Assembly: GCF_018613805.1 (NCBI RefSeq)
Contig: NZ_JAGGPL010000016.1
Span: 1 to 64,000, forward strand
Source: Arthrobacter sp. ISL-48
GTDB lineage: Bacteria > Actinomycetota > Actinomycetes > Actinomycetales > Micrococcaceae
Direction of reading: 5' to 3'
DNA: 64,000 nt
The translations under genes and the position numbers were made by a program. The notes below the pieces were generated by a model that had not been told where the DNA came from, did not search any database, and saw only the letters and a list, made by a program, of their open reading frames with translations. The stretch's first letter is position 1. The number at the start of each line of letters is the position of its first letter. This document shows, piece after piece, positions 28,434 through 37,231 of the stretch.

Positions 28434-28916
28434 CTACTCTGGCGGGGTCTTCACAGCGCCGCTTAGTTGAGTCCACCAGGTCAACGGCGGAGCTACCTTG
28501 AAGCGCCTCCCGGTGACTAAATCCGGGGTGATTCGGACAAAGTGATCCTTCTTCCCCGCCTGCCAGGGGAAGAGATACAGCGAAGCAGTGTCAAGGACGC
28601 CTTCTATCCCGGTGATTGCCGCCGCCTTGCCTTTGACCACCACGCTCCATGCCATCCCGGTCATGGCATCCACGCCGTCGGCCTCCAGCGCGACCGGGGT
28701 GTCATCTATGGCGCCGCCAAGTTTGGTTCCCTCCCCGGTCCGGAATACGAGGGTCCCATGATCCACGGCGTAGTTGAGTGGAAAAATGTCCGGGTGGTCC
28801 TCAATCCAGACGGCGAGCCTGCCGACGGAGACCTGCCGCAGCAGTTCCCAGCACTGGCCGGAGTCGAGATTTTCCACCGGTTCCTGTCGTTCTGCAGATG
28901 AGGGCTCGTGTGTCAT
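28434..28916 (-). CDS. pyridoxamine 5'-phosphate oxidase-like flavin-binding protein A
   Basis: 160 residues of split-barrel flavin-binding fold: ECWELL-like CWELLRQVSVGRLAVWIEDHPDIFPLNYAVDHGTLVFRTGEGTKL at about 23-67, the common opening of small PNPOx-like proteins in actinobacteria. Substrate unknown; they usually bind FMN or F420. It has a paralogue immediately upstream on the same strand (28999-29463), sharing the GRLAV, FP-NY and LLFRT-GTKL pattern. Confidence 0.75.
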   Translation of the reverse strand: MTHEPSSAERQEPVENLDSGQCWELLRQVSVGRLAVWIEDHPDIFPLNYAVDHGTLVFRTGEGTKLGGAIDDTPVALEADGVDAMTGMAWSVVVKGKAAAITGIEGVLDTASLYLFPWQAGKKDHFVRITPDLVTGRRFKVAPPLTWWTQLSGAVKTPPE

Positions 28917-28998
28917 GTCCCAGAGCCTACGCGCCGTTCTTGGAGGTGGACAGGGCTAACGGTTTGTGGCCATCCCAGCGACCGGCCTGGATGGTCGT

Positions 28999-29463
28999 CT
29001 ATAGCCAGTCGGCCGAAAAATCTACCGGAGGCCACCATCGCGTTCTGGACCGGACCGCAAACCGGCGTCCGCTGATCTCAGTGGGTCTGATGCAAATCAG
29101 ATGCTCCTTGATTCCGGGCTCCCAAGGCTCGCGGTTGGCATCTTCAATGACTGTGGTGTCCTTGTTTTCGTCGAAAGGTTCGGGGAACCCCTTGGCGACG
29201 ACGCTCCAGACTTCCGTGGAGTACGCATTAAGGCCATCCGTCTCCAGCGCAGCAACGGCGCCGGTCAGCAGGGCGCGCAGCTTCGTGCCAGGAGCCGTCC
29301 GGAAGAGCAACGTTTGTCCCATGACGACGTAATTCACGGGAAAGATCTCCGGGCTGGCGCCGTTTATTACCGCCAACCGTCCGATATAGGAAGACTGAAG
29401 ATACGACCAGCACTCGTGAGCTCCCAGAATTTCCACTCGAGACCCTGCCGGGGAGCTGTCCAT
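28999..29463 (-). CDS. pyridoxamine 5'-phosphate oxidase-like flavin-binding protein B
   Basis: 154 residues, paralogous to the next gene: ECWSYLQSSYIGRLAVINGASPEIFPVNYVVMGQTLLFRTAPGTKL, then ALETDGLNAYSTEVWSVVAKG and ICIRPTEISGRRF. Start chosen at ATG 29463; the 29-codon extension has no ribosome site. Likely a cytoplasmic FMN or F420 protein. The two genes are 82 bases apart and may form a small operon. Confidence 0.73.
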   Translation of the reverse strand: MDSSPAGSRVEILGAHECWSYLQSSYIGRLAVINGASPEIFPVNYVVMGQTLLFRTAPGTKLRALLTGAVAALETDGLNAYSTEVWSVVAKGFPEPFDENKDTTVIEDANREPWEPGIKEHLICIRPTEISGRRFAVRSRTRWWPPVDFSADWL

Positions 29464-29640
29464 GATACAGATCCTAAGCCCTGCACGACGGAGAGGCATC
29501 AAGAACGGAAAGCCCTGGTCGACTTTCCAGGCCCCGGCACCACTGGGCATGGTTCCGGGGACGCGAAGAGCGCGCTGTGAATCGTGTCCTGATGGGCAAC
29601 TTCGGGGATCGCCACGGGTTTGGTGTGGGCCACGTGCCGT

Positions 29641-30000
29641 TCAGGCGGCTAGTCGGAGGGGCAGAGATGTCAGGCCCGCGAGTGGTGCCGAACGAGCGCC
29701 GGCTTCGAAGGCTCTTGCGAAGCGCTTGAAGGAGTTCTTGATGTGATCGGACATCGCTTTCTCCGCGGATTCTGGATCTGCGTTGGCGATGGCTTCCGCG
29801 ATCGTGCGGTGCTCCGCCACCGTTCCGGCGCTGTCGATGTCTTTTGGGTAGAGACGGAATATGTGCAGGTGGCAATGGGTTTGGGCGTAGGCCTGTCCGA
29901 TGACCGGGTTACCGGCACCGGAGAGGATCAATGCGTGGAATCTGGAATCATGGGCGACCAGGTCCTGCCGTACGTCGCGTTCCGCCGTCGACGTCGTCAG
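29641..30000 (-). pseudogene. GntR/FCD regulator lacking its DNA-binding domain
   Basis: The minus strand reads RQDLVAHDSRFHALILSGAG, then HLHIFRLYPKDIDSAGTVAEH and a C-terminal MSDHIKNSFKRFARAF, ending near 29641. This is the FCD effector domain pattern (HxxFH, EHxxIxxAI, MxxHI). No winged HTH precedes it: upstream is the promoter region of the LacI gene at 30086. It is therefore a truncated regulator, probably cut when the lacI region arrived. Confidence 0.65.
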
Positions 30001-30044
30001 GAAGGGCGATCGGGGATATCGTTTTCCTTCGTCCGCACACTATA

Positions 30045-30060
30045 GCGCAATCGATTGTGC
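30045..30060. promoter_or_regulatory. LacI-type operator upstream of lacI1
   Basis: GCGCAATCGATTGTGC has a perfect CAATCGATTG core with a central CG, the typical shape of LacI/PurR-family operators. It lies 26 bases before the start of the LacI gene at 30086, suggesting autoregulation. Confidence 0.6.
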
Positions 30061-30085
30061 TCGCAACATAGTTCATAATGGAGAC

Positions 30086-31087
30086 ATGGTGAGCCTGAGT
30101 GATGTAGCCGCACGGGCAGGCATTTCCGTGTCGGTCGCATCTCGCGCCCTTTCTGGTGATCCTGGGGCGCGGCTGAGTGAGACCACCCGCCGGCGAGTCC
30201 GCGAAGCGGCCGCTGAGCTCGGTTACCGCCCCAATCACGCGGGGCGGTCACTTCGACGAGCACGGACTGACGTCATCGCACTGATCGTCCCGGATGTAAC
30301 CAACGCACTGTTCGCGGAGCTCACCCGAGGAGCGGATGCTGAGGCTGTTGCGCGCGGACTCACGGTGATCCTGGGTCGTGGCGATGACACCGCCACGGCT
30401 CTGGTCCTCGCCGACCGTCTCCTGGCCGAGGGGCGCGTCGACGGTGTGATTCTCCAGCCCCGCGATGGGACCGACCCGCAGGAGCTGTTGCCGCTGGCGG
30501 GGGCCGGAGTGCCCGTCGTCATCGTCCATGATGAGATTGCCGGCGCGAGTGCGGTGCTTCTCGACGATGCGGCGGCTGCGATCGCAGCTGTCGATCATCT
30601 GGTGGCGCACGGACGGCAGCGCATTGCGCTGATTGGCGGAATCGAGGCATCGTCCAGTGCGCGCCGCCGCGAAGCAGGCTTCCGGTCCGCGCTTGCGGCG
30701 CGCGGAGTGCCGCTGCACGAGCAGTGGATCACACGGCTGGGGTACGGCCCTGAAAATGGGCGCGAGGCGATGGGGCAGCTGCTGAAATCCGACGAACGAC
30801 CGGACGCCGTCGTGGTCGCCAATGTCAACGCCGGCTTCGGCGCCCTCGCGGAAGCCGCGAGGCTGGGGGTCGCTGTGCCGCAGTCCGTCGCCGTCGTCGC
30901 GATCCATGACTCCTGGCCCGCCGCCTACACGGCGCCAGCGCTTACATGTGTCCGCACGCCTCTTTACGAGGTCGGCCGTGCGGCTGTCGCAGTACTGGCG
31001 GATCGCATTGCTGGCGGGGATCCCCAGGTGGTCCGTGTCTCCTCGCCCGCGCCAGTGGTTGTTGCTCGAGCGTCGGCGGAAACCTGA
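30086..31087 (+). CDS. LacI-family transcriptional regulator 1
   Basis: 333 residues. N-terminal HTH: SLSDVAARAGISVSVASRALSG, then hinge RPNHAGRSLRR and a periplasmic-binding-like sugar domain (VIALIVPDVTNALFAELTRGAD). Start at ATG 30086; the upstream in-frame extension runs through the operator and is rejected. Convergent with the second LacI gene at 31171-32172. The target genes are unclear: no enzyme gene remains beside it. Confidence 0.88.
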   Translation: MVSLSDVAARAGISVSVASRALSGDPGARLSETTRRRVREAAAELGYRPNHAGRSLRRARTDVIALIVPDVTNALFAELTRGADAEAVARGLTVILGRGDDTATALVLADRLLAEGRVDGVILQPRDGTDPQELLPLAGAGVPVVIVHDEIAGASAVLLDDAAAAIAAVDHLVAHGRQRIALIGGIEASSSARRREAGFRSALAARGVPLHEQWITRLGYGPENGREAMGQLLKSDERPDAVVVANVNAGFGALAEAARLGVAVPQSVAVVAIHDSWPAAYTAPALTCVRTPLYEVGRAAVAVLADRIAGGDPQVVRVSSPAPVVVARASAET

Positions 31088-31170
31088 TCGTAGGGTGATA
31101 CATCGTAACGACGTAAAGGCCTGCCTTGATCAGGCTGATTAGCCGATGCGACCGCCGGGGATCCGCCCGT

Positions 31171-32172
31171 TCATGTGGATTCGCGTTGAACGACGGTCGT
31201 CGCGAGGATCGGCTGCCGGTCGACCTGGCGTCCTTGTATGACGGCGAGGACCGTTTCAGCTGCGACGCGCCCCATATCCTCAAGGGGCTGCCTGATCGTC
31301 GTCAGGGGCGGATCCGAGGTGGCAGCGACGACTACGTCGTCAAATCCGATGACCGAGACGTCCGATGGGACTCGTCTCCCGGAGGCTTGGAGAACCCGTA
31401 GGGCCCCGCTTGCCATCAGGTCGGATGAGGCGAAGACTCCGTCGAGGTCTGGGTGCCGTTGGAGGAGGCGCGCCATGGCAGCCGAGCCGCTCTCCATGGT
31501 GAACTCGCCGTGCACCGTCGAACTGCTGTCGATTCCGAGGCGTGCGAGTTCGTCGCGCCAGCCACGGACACGGTCGCGGGCAGGCTCCATATCGTGCGGT
31601 CCTGCGATGATGCCCAGTCGACGGCGTCCGATGTCGGCGAGCGCGCGGGCGGCCAGCGCGCCGCCTCCATAGTTGTCGGAGTCGACGACAATCGCATCGG
31701 GCGCGAGGGCGATTCGGGGGCGTCCAACCCAGGCGATAGGTACGGGAGACGTGGCCAGCGTCTCGGCGAGGTGCGTAATCTCATGTTGGAGAATGACGAT
31801 GGCTCCGTCGACGGCACGCGACCGTAGGAAGCGGGGGATTCGGTCGCTGTCGTCGTGATCGGCGGGCAGCAGGACAGGCTGGATCTCGCTGGCATAAAGA
31901 GCGTCTGCAGCGCCCTTGAGCACCGAGGTGAAGAAGGTCCCTGCGAGGCTGTCCAGCTCGTTGAAGGCGATGATCAGGGCGATAGCCCCCGCCCGCCCGC
32001 CGCGGAGGACGCGGGCAGCGCTGTTGGTTTCGTAGCCCAGTGTTTTGGCTGCATGTTCGACCGCGGCGGACATCTGCACATTGACGTTTGCGCCGCCCGC
32101 GAGTACCCGGGCAGCGGTAGCACGCGATACGCCTGCCGCCCGCGCGACGTCTACCAGCGTGGGTCGGGTCAT
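31171..32172 (-). CDS. LacI-family transcriptional regulator 2
   Basis: 333 residues with TLVDVARAAGVSRATAARVLAGG at the N-terminus and a sugar-binding C-terminal domain (VSVIGFDDVVVAATSDPPLTT). Start at ATG 32172 after AAAGGATGC. Divergent from the sugar-binding lipoprotein gene at 32468 across a 295-base gap that contains an operator-like palindrome at 32331-32348 and is otherwise free of genes. Probably represses that transport operon. Confidence 0.88.
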   Translation of the reverse strand: MTRPTLVDVARAAGVSRATAARVLAGGANVNVQMSAAVEHAAKTLGYETNSAARVLRGGRAGAIALIIAFNELDSLAGTFFTSVLKGAADALYASEIQPVLLPADHDDSDRIPRFLRSRAVDGAIVILQHEITHLAETLATSPVPIAWVGRPRIALAPDAIVVDSDNYGGGALAARALADIGRRRLGIIAGPHDMEPARDRVRGWRDELARLGIDSSSTVHGEFTMESGSAAMARLLQRHPDLDGVFASSDLMASGALRVLQASGRRVPSDVSVIGFDDVVVAATSDPPLTTIRQPLEDMGRVAAETVLAVIQGRQVDRQPILATTVVQREST

Positions 32173-32330
32173 GTTGCATCCTTTGAGCTTGAAGGGGAGA
32201 CCGGCCTGGTACCCCACCGCCCTAGGAGGATCGTAAACCAGATCTCGTCTCTAGGGTCTCACGAGAACGTCATGATCGCATGGGGGGCGCTCGCAGAGGA
32301 TGGGGGACCCCAAGGGAGATCGATATCTCA

Positions 32331-32348
32331 GTCAACGTTAGCGTTCAC
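32331..32348. promoter_or_regulatory. LacI-type operator upstream of the sugar ABC genes
   Basis: GTCAACGTTAGCGTTCAC pairs at 7 of 9 positions about its centre and contains the AACG...CGTT arms of LacI-family sites. It lies 120 bases before the GTG start of the binding protein, between the two divergent genes. Confidence 0.5.
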
Positions 32349-32467
32349 ATGTAGCCCTTGCGCGGGGCCAAGAAGAAGGCTACGGTTGCGCCCAAGAGAT
32401 CGTTCTCTCAGCTGGAGCGGTGGGCTCCGGTGTAATCCCTGCGACTCCCCGAAGAAGAGGAAATATC

Positions 32468-33739
32468 GTGAAAAGACCGTTGGCGGCCGCAGTTGCCGCA
32501 GCAGCAGTGCTCGTTGTCACCCTGGCCGGGTGCGCCTCCGGAGGGGGAGGCGCCAAAGAGGACCCCAACGCGGAAGCCGATTTCTGGTCCTTCACCGGAA
32601 TTGCAGCCAAGGACCATGTCAGCGAGTACCTGAACAAGGTCCCGGCGGCGAAGGTTAAGCTCACCGAGGTCGGCAGCACGACCGAGACCGCAACGGCCCT
32701 TACCGCCGCCCTGGCAGGTGGCAAGGTGCCGGATCTGGTGATGATCCAAGGCGACGACCTGCCAAGGTTCGTCGAGAACAGCGCCAACTTCGTCGACCTG
32801 CGTACGCTGGGCGGCGATGACGTCGGCAGCAGCTACCTTGGCTGGGCCACCGAGGCCGCAACGGCGAAGGACGGCTCAATCGTCGGCATTCCCACCGACG
32901 TCGGCGGACTCGGCTTCGCCTACCGTGCCGACCTCTTCGAGAAGGCAGGGCTCCCGACGGAGCCCGGTGAGGTTGCCAAGATGTGGAGCACTTGGGATGA
33001 CTTCATCGCGATGGGCAAGAAATACACGGCGGCGACCGGCCAGCCGTTCGTCGACAACATCGAAACGAGCATCTTCTTCTCCACTGTCAACCAAGTCACG
33101 GAGAAGTACTACTCTCCGGACGGGAAGCTCGTCTACGACACGAACCCGCAGGTGAAGGGCGCCTTCGACGTGGCCGTGAAAACGCACGACGCCGGCATCA
33201 GCGCGGGCATCGCGGCGTTCTCATCGGGGTGGGCTCCTGGCAAGGCCAATGGTGCCTTTGCCGTGACCACGGCTCCGTCCTGGATGCTGAAGGGCATCAA
33301 AACCGATGCCCCCGGCACGTCGGGTCTGTGGCGCATTGCGTCTGTGCCGGGCGTCGGCGGAAACTGGGGAGGCAGCGTGATTGCTATCCCGGCCCGCGCG
33401 GCTCACAAAGCCGCAGCATGGCAGTTCATCAAGACGATGATGTCGCCGGAGGGCCAAGAGGAGCACTTCACCAAGACGGGTACATTCCCTGCCTCGACAG
33501 CTGCTCTCGCGAGCACGTCGGTCCTCAGCTACACCGACCCGTTCTACGGTGAGTCGAAGATCGGAAAGGTCATCTCCGATTCCGTGCAGAAATTCCCGCC
33601 GTTCTACAACGGTCCCGACACGAGCGCCATTGGTTCCGCGCTGCTCAATACCCTCGTCGAGGTGGAAACGGGCAACGTCAAATCCGACCAGGCGTGGCAA
33701 ACCGCCGTCAACAATGCAAAGACGGCCATCGGCGGCTGA
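32468..33739 (+). CDS. ABC transporter sugar-binding lipoprotein
   Basis: 423 residues. N-terminal signal KRPLAAAVAAAAVLVVTLAGC with a lipobox (LAGC), then a family-1 extracellular solute-binding fold (PDLVMIQGDDLPRFVEN, VGIPTDVGGLGFAYRADLFEKAGL). Start is GTG at 32468, which gives the lysine/arginine-led signal peptide and follows AGAGGA. It would deliver a sugar to a membrane permease, but the downstream permease gene is broken, so this transporter is probably not working unless another permease substitutes. Confidence 0.87.
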   Translation: MKRPLAAAVAAAAVLVVTLAGCASGGGGAKEDPNAEADFWSFTGIAAKDHVSEYLNKVPAAKVKLTEVGSTTETATALTAALAGGKVPDLVMIQGDDLPRFVENSANFVDLRTLGGDDVGSSYLGWATEAATAKDGSIVGIPTDVGGLGFAYRADLFEKAGLPTEPGEVAKMWSTWDDFIAMGKKYTAATGQPFVDNIETSIFFSTVNQVTEKYYSPDGKLVYDTNPQVKGAFDVAVKTHDAGISAGIAAFSSGWAPGKANGAFAVTTAPSWMLKGIKTDAPGTSGLWRIASVPGVGGNWGGSVIAIPARAAHKAAAWQFIKTMMSPEGQEEHFTKTGTFPASTAALASTSVLSYTDPFYGESKIGKVISDSVQKFPPFYNGPDTSAIGSALLNTLVEVETGNVKSDQAWQTAVNNAKTAIGG

Positions 33740-33806
33740 TCGTCCCATCAATCCGGGTCGCCCGGTGCCGGGAGTACCGGGCCACCCATCGACGTTAGGA
33801 CCACTC

Positions 33807-34419
33807 ATGTCTACGGCGACAACCGCAGCCCCGCTTAAGCAGCGCAACGCCCCGGCCAACAAGGCCATCCGCATCCGTGAATCGCTCGCGGACCGCATCG
33901 CTCCATACGCGTACATCGCCCCCTTCTTCATCATCTTCACGGTGTTCGGGCTCTTTCCACTCCCAGTACTTGATCGTGTCATCGCTCGGCTGGGTCGACA
34001 CCCTGCAGGCGATCATCGTCCCTGGTCTCGCCAGCGCGTTTGGAATCTTCTGGATGCGCCAGCACATGGCAACAACGGTCAGCGACGAACTCATTCAAGC
34101 CGCGCGCATCGACGGTGCCAACTCCTGGCAGCTGTTCTGGAGCATAGCGTTCCCGGTTGTCCGGCCTGCAGCGTTCGTACTCGGGCTGATCTCATTCACC
34201 GCGGTGTGGAACGACTTCATGTGGCCATTCATCGTCCTCAAGTCTCCCGAGCTCTTCACTGTGCAGATCGCACTTAAGCAACTGCAGGCGAACCGGTCAG
34301 TCGATGTTGCGCTCGCCATGGGCGGATCGTTCCTGGCGACTCTGCCGCTGCTGATCGTCTTCTTCTTCGTCGGCCGACGCATGGTTTCAGGGATCATGGA
34401 CGGGGCGTTCAAGGGCTGA
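33807..34419 (+). pseudogene. chimeric ABC sugar permease remnant (MalF start joined to MalG end, out of frame)
   Basis: From ATG 33807 the first 52 codons read as the N-terminus of a MalF-type permease (RIAPYAYIAPFFIIFTVFGL, then FPL). At about 33963 the meaningful frame shifts by one and continues SQYLIVSSLGWVDTLQAIIV to VSGIMDGAFKG, the C-terminal half of a MalG-type permease. It includes the EAA-like loop SDELIQAARIDGANSW. A single deletion removing most of malF and the start of malG explains this. No intact ATP-binding gene is near. After the stop (34420-34509) nothing clear is seen. Confidence 0.85.
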
Positions 34420-34509
34420 TGCAACCGCCAATGGGCCTGGCCAACTCACCCGTGGCTGGAGCGAACGTCCTTGGCGGTACGACTTTCCCGGGGAGCAGAT
34501 GTACGGCAC

Positions 34510-34989
34510 CTAGTGATGGCGAGCGCAATTCACCACCGTTCCCGTCGTCCAATCCACCGCATAAGCGACGGCAGCACCACCGGCGTAGGCGAACAAATCA
34601 GCGGTGCCGAAGGTGGTTCCAAGGACCAGCCGAATGGGTGGCCAGGATTTTCCGAGTTCGGCAGGAAGACCAGTGAGCTGGAACAGCTCGATCAAAACAC
34701 AAACCGTAACGGCTGCGGCTGCAATCAGTGTCTTGGACTTCGACGGAATTAGGATACCCACGAGAACATAGACCAGAACCGCGTAGAGACCATCACCGGC
34801 AGGGCCGGTCCATGCAGCATCGCTGAGCGTGCGAATGCTCAATCCGAGTACAACGGTGATCAGCCCGGCGATGCACAGCAAGGCCCGTCTGATTCGCAAA
34901 CGACCGGGTTCGACAGAACAGCTCACAGCCCAGTACCGCCGCTGTTCCCAAAGATCATTGCCTAAGCCCTCATTGCCGAAGCTGCACAT
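34510..34989 (-). CDS. DUF2809-like small membrane protein
   Basis: 159 residues with about four hydrophobic segments: ALLCIAGLITVVLGLSIRT, GLYAVLVYVLVGILIP, KTLIAAAAVTVCVLIELFQL and FAYAGGAAVAYAVDW. The motif VLIELFQLTGLPA followed by RLVLGTTFGTADLFAYAGG fits DUF2809 as I recall it. The true start could be an internal GTG about 20 codons in. Function unknown. Confidence 0.65.
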   Translation of the reverse strand: MCSFGNEGLGNDLWEQRRYWAVSCSVEPGRLRIRRALLCIAGLITVVLGLSIRTLSDAAWTGPAGDGLYAVLVYVLVGILIPSKSKTLIAAAAVTVCVLIELFQLTGLPAELGKSWPPIRLVLGTTFGTADLFAYAGGAAVAYAVDWTTGTVVNCARHH

Positions 34990-35185
34990 CTTCCCGAGGC
35001 CGTCCCACGAGAATCTTCGCGCTCAGCCTAGCTCAGCGCTGTGTTATAGGTCGGCAAACTGCCCGATGGTGGGGGAGTCCGCCAGACCTGCAGGGCTGTA
35101 GGTTTTCTGCGGCTGCGGCTGCTCAGCCCCGGACGGCAGGGGTGTGCGGAGTTGGCGCCCGCATTTCTCAACAGGCGGCATCAAC

Positions 35186-36052
35186 TTACTGCTGCTCGAG
35201 GATTCTTCTCGCGCCGGCCTGTGCTTCCAAAGTCTCTTGGTCGAGCACCTGGCCGCTCATGTGTCCTGCAGAAGTGATCAGGGCGCGAAGCTCTGGGACG
35301 GACCGTGGTGTACTGACGCGAAGGTGGGCCACGTTGTGGCAGTTGGCGCACAGCGGTACGAGATCCGCTATCGGGTCCAGTTGGTATCCGGGTCCCAGCT
35401 GGGAGGCAGGCACGATGTGGTGAACCTGGACGAAATCCCTGGCAACCTCCCCGTAGCCCGCCTCAAAGGAAAACCCGCAGGCAGCGCAGGAAGTTCCGTG
35501 GAAGGCAAGACATAACCGTTTGGCCTCCGGGCTGCGCTCGTACCTGTTCACTTCAACGCGGGCGACAGACCCCTGGGGATAGGTCCCGGGGGTAAGGGTG
35601 GTCGGATCGGTTCCCGGCCCGGGACCGAGATCCTGCCATAGGCGCCGAATTTCCACCTCTGCGCCGGGAGGAATGGACCTTCCGGATTCGCGGAGGCTGC
35701 TCCAGCGAACGCCGGATACGGTTTCTGCCAGGACTTCCAGGGGTATCTGTGAGCCCAGGGGAAGCAGCGCATCGAATGTCACGCTGACGTACCTCAGCGT
35801 GGCGGATGGGTCGGAGTAGTGTGGCGCCTCGTAGCTTTCTGAGGTGACAATGCCGTGTCCGATGAGACCGCGGCCGTGCTGGTTTTGCCCCTGCAGGAGT
35901 AGCCAGGCCTCGGTGCCGGGCGTGATTTTCCGGCGCCGGCCGACGCTGCACCGGTCCAGGACTTGTCCCGTCTCAGCTATCTGTTCGATCACCGCGTCGT
36001 AGGCCCATCTGTTCCAACGACCGGGGTTCCACCCGAGAATGATGGCTGTCAT
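35186..36052 (-). CDS. EVE-like (PUA-fold) domain fused to HNH endonuclease
   Basis: 288 residues. The C-terminal third is an HNH nuclease with a zinc-type frame: CAACGFSFEAGYG, then FVQVHHIVPASQLG, then LVPLCANCHNVAHL. The N-terminal part (ILGWNPGRWNRWAYDAVIEQ..., KITPGTEAWLLLQGQN..GLIGHGIVTSESY) has the W-rich opening and GxGxV strand pattern of EVE/PUA-like domains, which read modified bases. Such fusions are predicted to cut modified DNA. Start ATG 36052 overlaps the stop of the frameshifted GlxA-type gene (ATGA). No methyltransferase is adjacent. Confidence 0.72.
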   Translation of the reverse strand: MTAIILGWNPGRWNRWAYDAVIEQIAETGQVLDRCSVGRRRKITPGTEAWLLLQGQNQHGRGLIGHGIVTSESYEAPHYSDPSATLRYVSVTFDALLPLGSQIPLEVLAETVSGVRWSSLRESGRSIPPGAEVEIRRLWQDLGPGPGTDPTTLTPGTYPQGSVARVEVNRYERSPEAKRLCLAFHGTSCAACGFSFEAGYGEVARDFVQVHHIVPASQLGPGYQLDPIADLVPLCANCHNVAHLRVSTPRSVPELRALITSAGHMSGQVLDQETLEAQAGARRILEQQ

Positions 36053-37096
36053 GCTTCTATCCCACCATGGCCAGCGGTGCTGTACTGCTCGGCTGGGCCG
36101 CTGACCCACATCGAGTTGCCCAGCCGCCGTTCTGCTTGTGCAAACGCTGCGGGGCGGACGGTGAAACGACGTCTGTATTCCGTTGGTGTCGTGGAGAACT
36201 CAGTTGCGAAGTTTTGTCGGAGGGTAACGGCGTTGCCGAAGCCGCAGTCCGCTGCGATCTGGTCTATCGACAGGTCAGTGGTCTCGAGTAGCTGGCGGGC
36301 AGCGTCGAGGCGGCGGGGAGCGGATCCAAGCGGCCGGTGTTGTTCCTGTTGTTGACCGGAACGCGCGGATGAAAGTGCGGCGGCTTAGGTGCGCTTGGGC
36401 GGCGAGCCTGTCGATGCCGAGGGGCTGGCCGAGGTGGCCCAGTGCCCATTCGAGTAACCGGGTAATGGGGTCGTCGGTAGAGCACGATGGGACCGGGTGT
36501 TCAACGTATTGTGCCTGTCCGCCTTCTCGGTGCGGCGCGATGACGAGGCTGCGTGCTACGCGGTTCGCCGCGTCGGCTCCCAGCCGGGCGCGGACGACGT
36601 GCAGGCAGGCGTCCAGTGCGGAGGCGGTTCCTGCGGAGGTCAGGACGTCTCCGTGATCGATGTACAGCACGGATTTGTCGAGGGAGACGTCCGGGTGACG
36701 TTTGGCGAGGGAGTCGAAAGCTTGCCAATGTGTCACCGCACGACGCCCGGCGAGTAATCCAGCATCCGCCACGGGAATCGCACCGAGGCACAGTCCCAAG
36801 ATTGTTACACCGCGCCGGTGTGCTTCTTGGAGTGTTCGGCCCAGTGCGTCGTTAGGTGGACGCCCGTCGTCGAACCATGAGGGCACTACGACGACGTCTG
36901 CGTCGTCACTGGCCTCCGGTCCTTTGACCTCACCCAGTCTGTAGCCCTCGGCGGTTCGAATCTCTCCTTCTTGATCGGAGAACAGGACAGTTTTCCATTC
37001 GGCGAGATTCTGCCGGGTGACCTCGTCAAAAACCATCTGCGGTACGGCGAGGTGAAACATCGTCACACCGTCGAAAGCGTAGATCGCCACTCGCAT
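36049..37096 (-). pseudogene. GlxA/FtrA-type regulator (DJ-1/PfpI plus AraC HTH) with single-base frameshift
   Basis: Residues 1 to about 190 form a DJ-1/PfpI-like domain (GVTILGLCLGAIPVADAGLLAGRRAVTHW, with the nucleophile-elbow Cys). Then comes an AraC HTH: IDRLAAQAHLSRRTFIRAFR and TTGTTPAAWIRS. At about 36315 the frame breaks in a run of four C (minus strand). Removing one base continues RRLDAARQLLETTDLSIDQI, then AADCGFGNAVTLRQNFATEF to a stop at 36049. As written the protein loses its second HTH. Either a recent mutation or a sequencing error. Start set at ATG 37096 (AGGAG, 9-base gap). Divergent from the isochorismatase-like gene. Confidence 0.8.
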
Positions 37097-37231
37097 TCCG
37101 GTCATCTCCTATGTTTGGCCCGAATCCATCGTATATGCGCCTTCATGCCACTGGCAGTTGTCACCGGCGCAGCGAAGACTTGTGTTGTTGCCACTCGGCG
37201 GCCACCGAACCATTCTTGGGAGAACACATAC

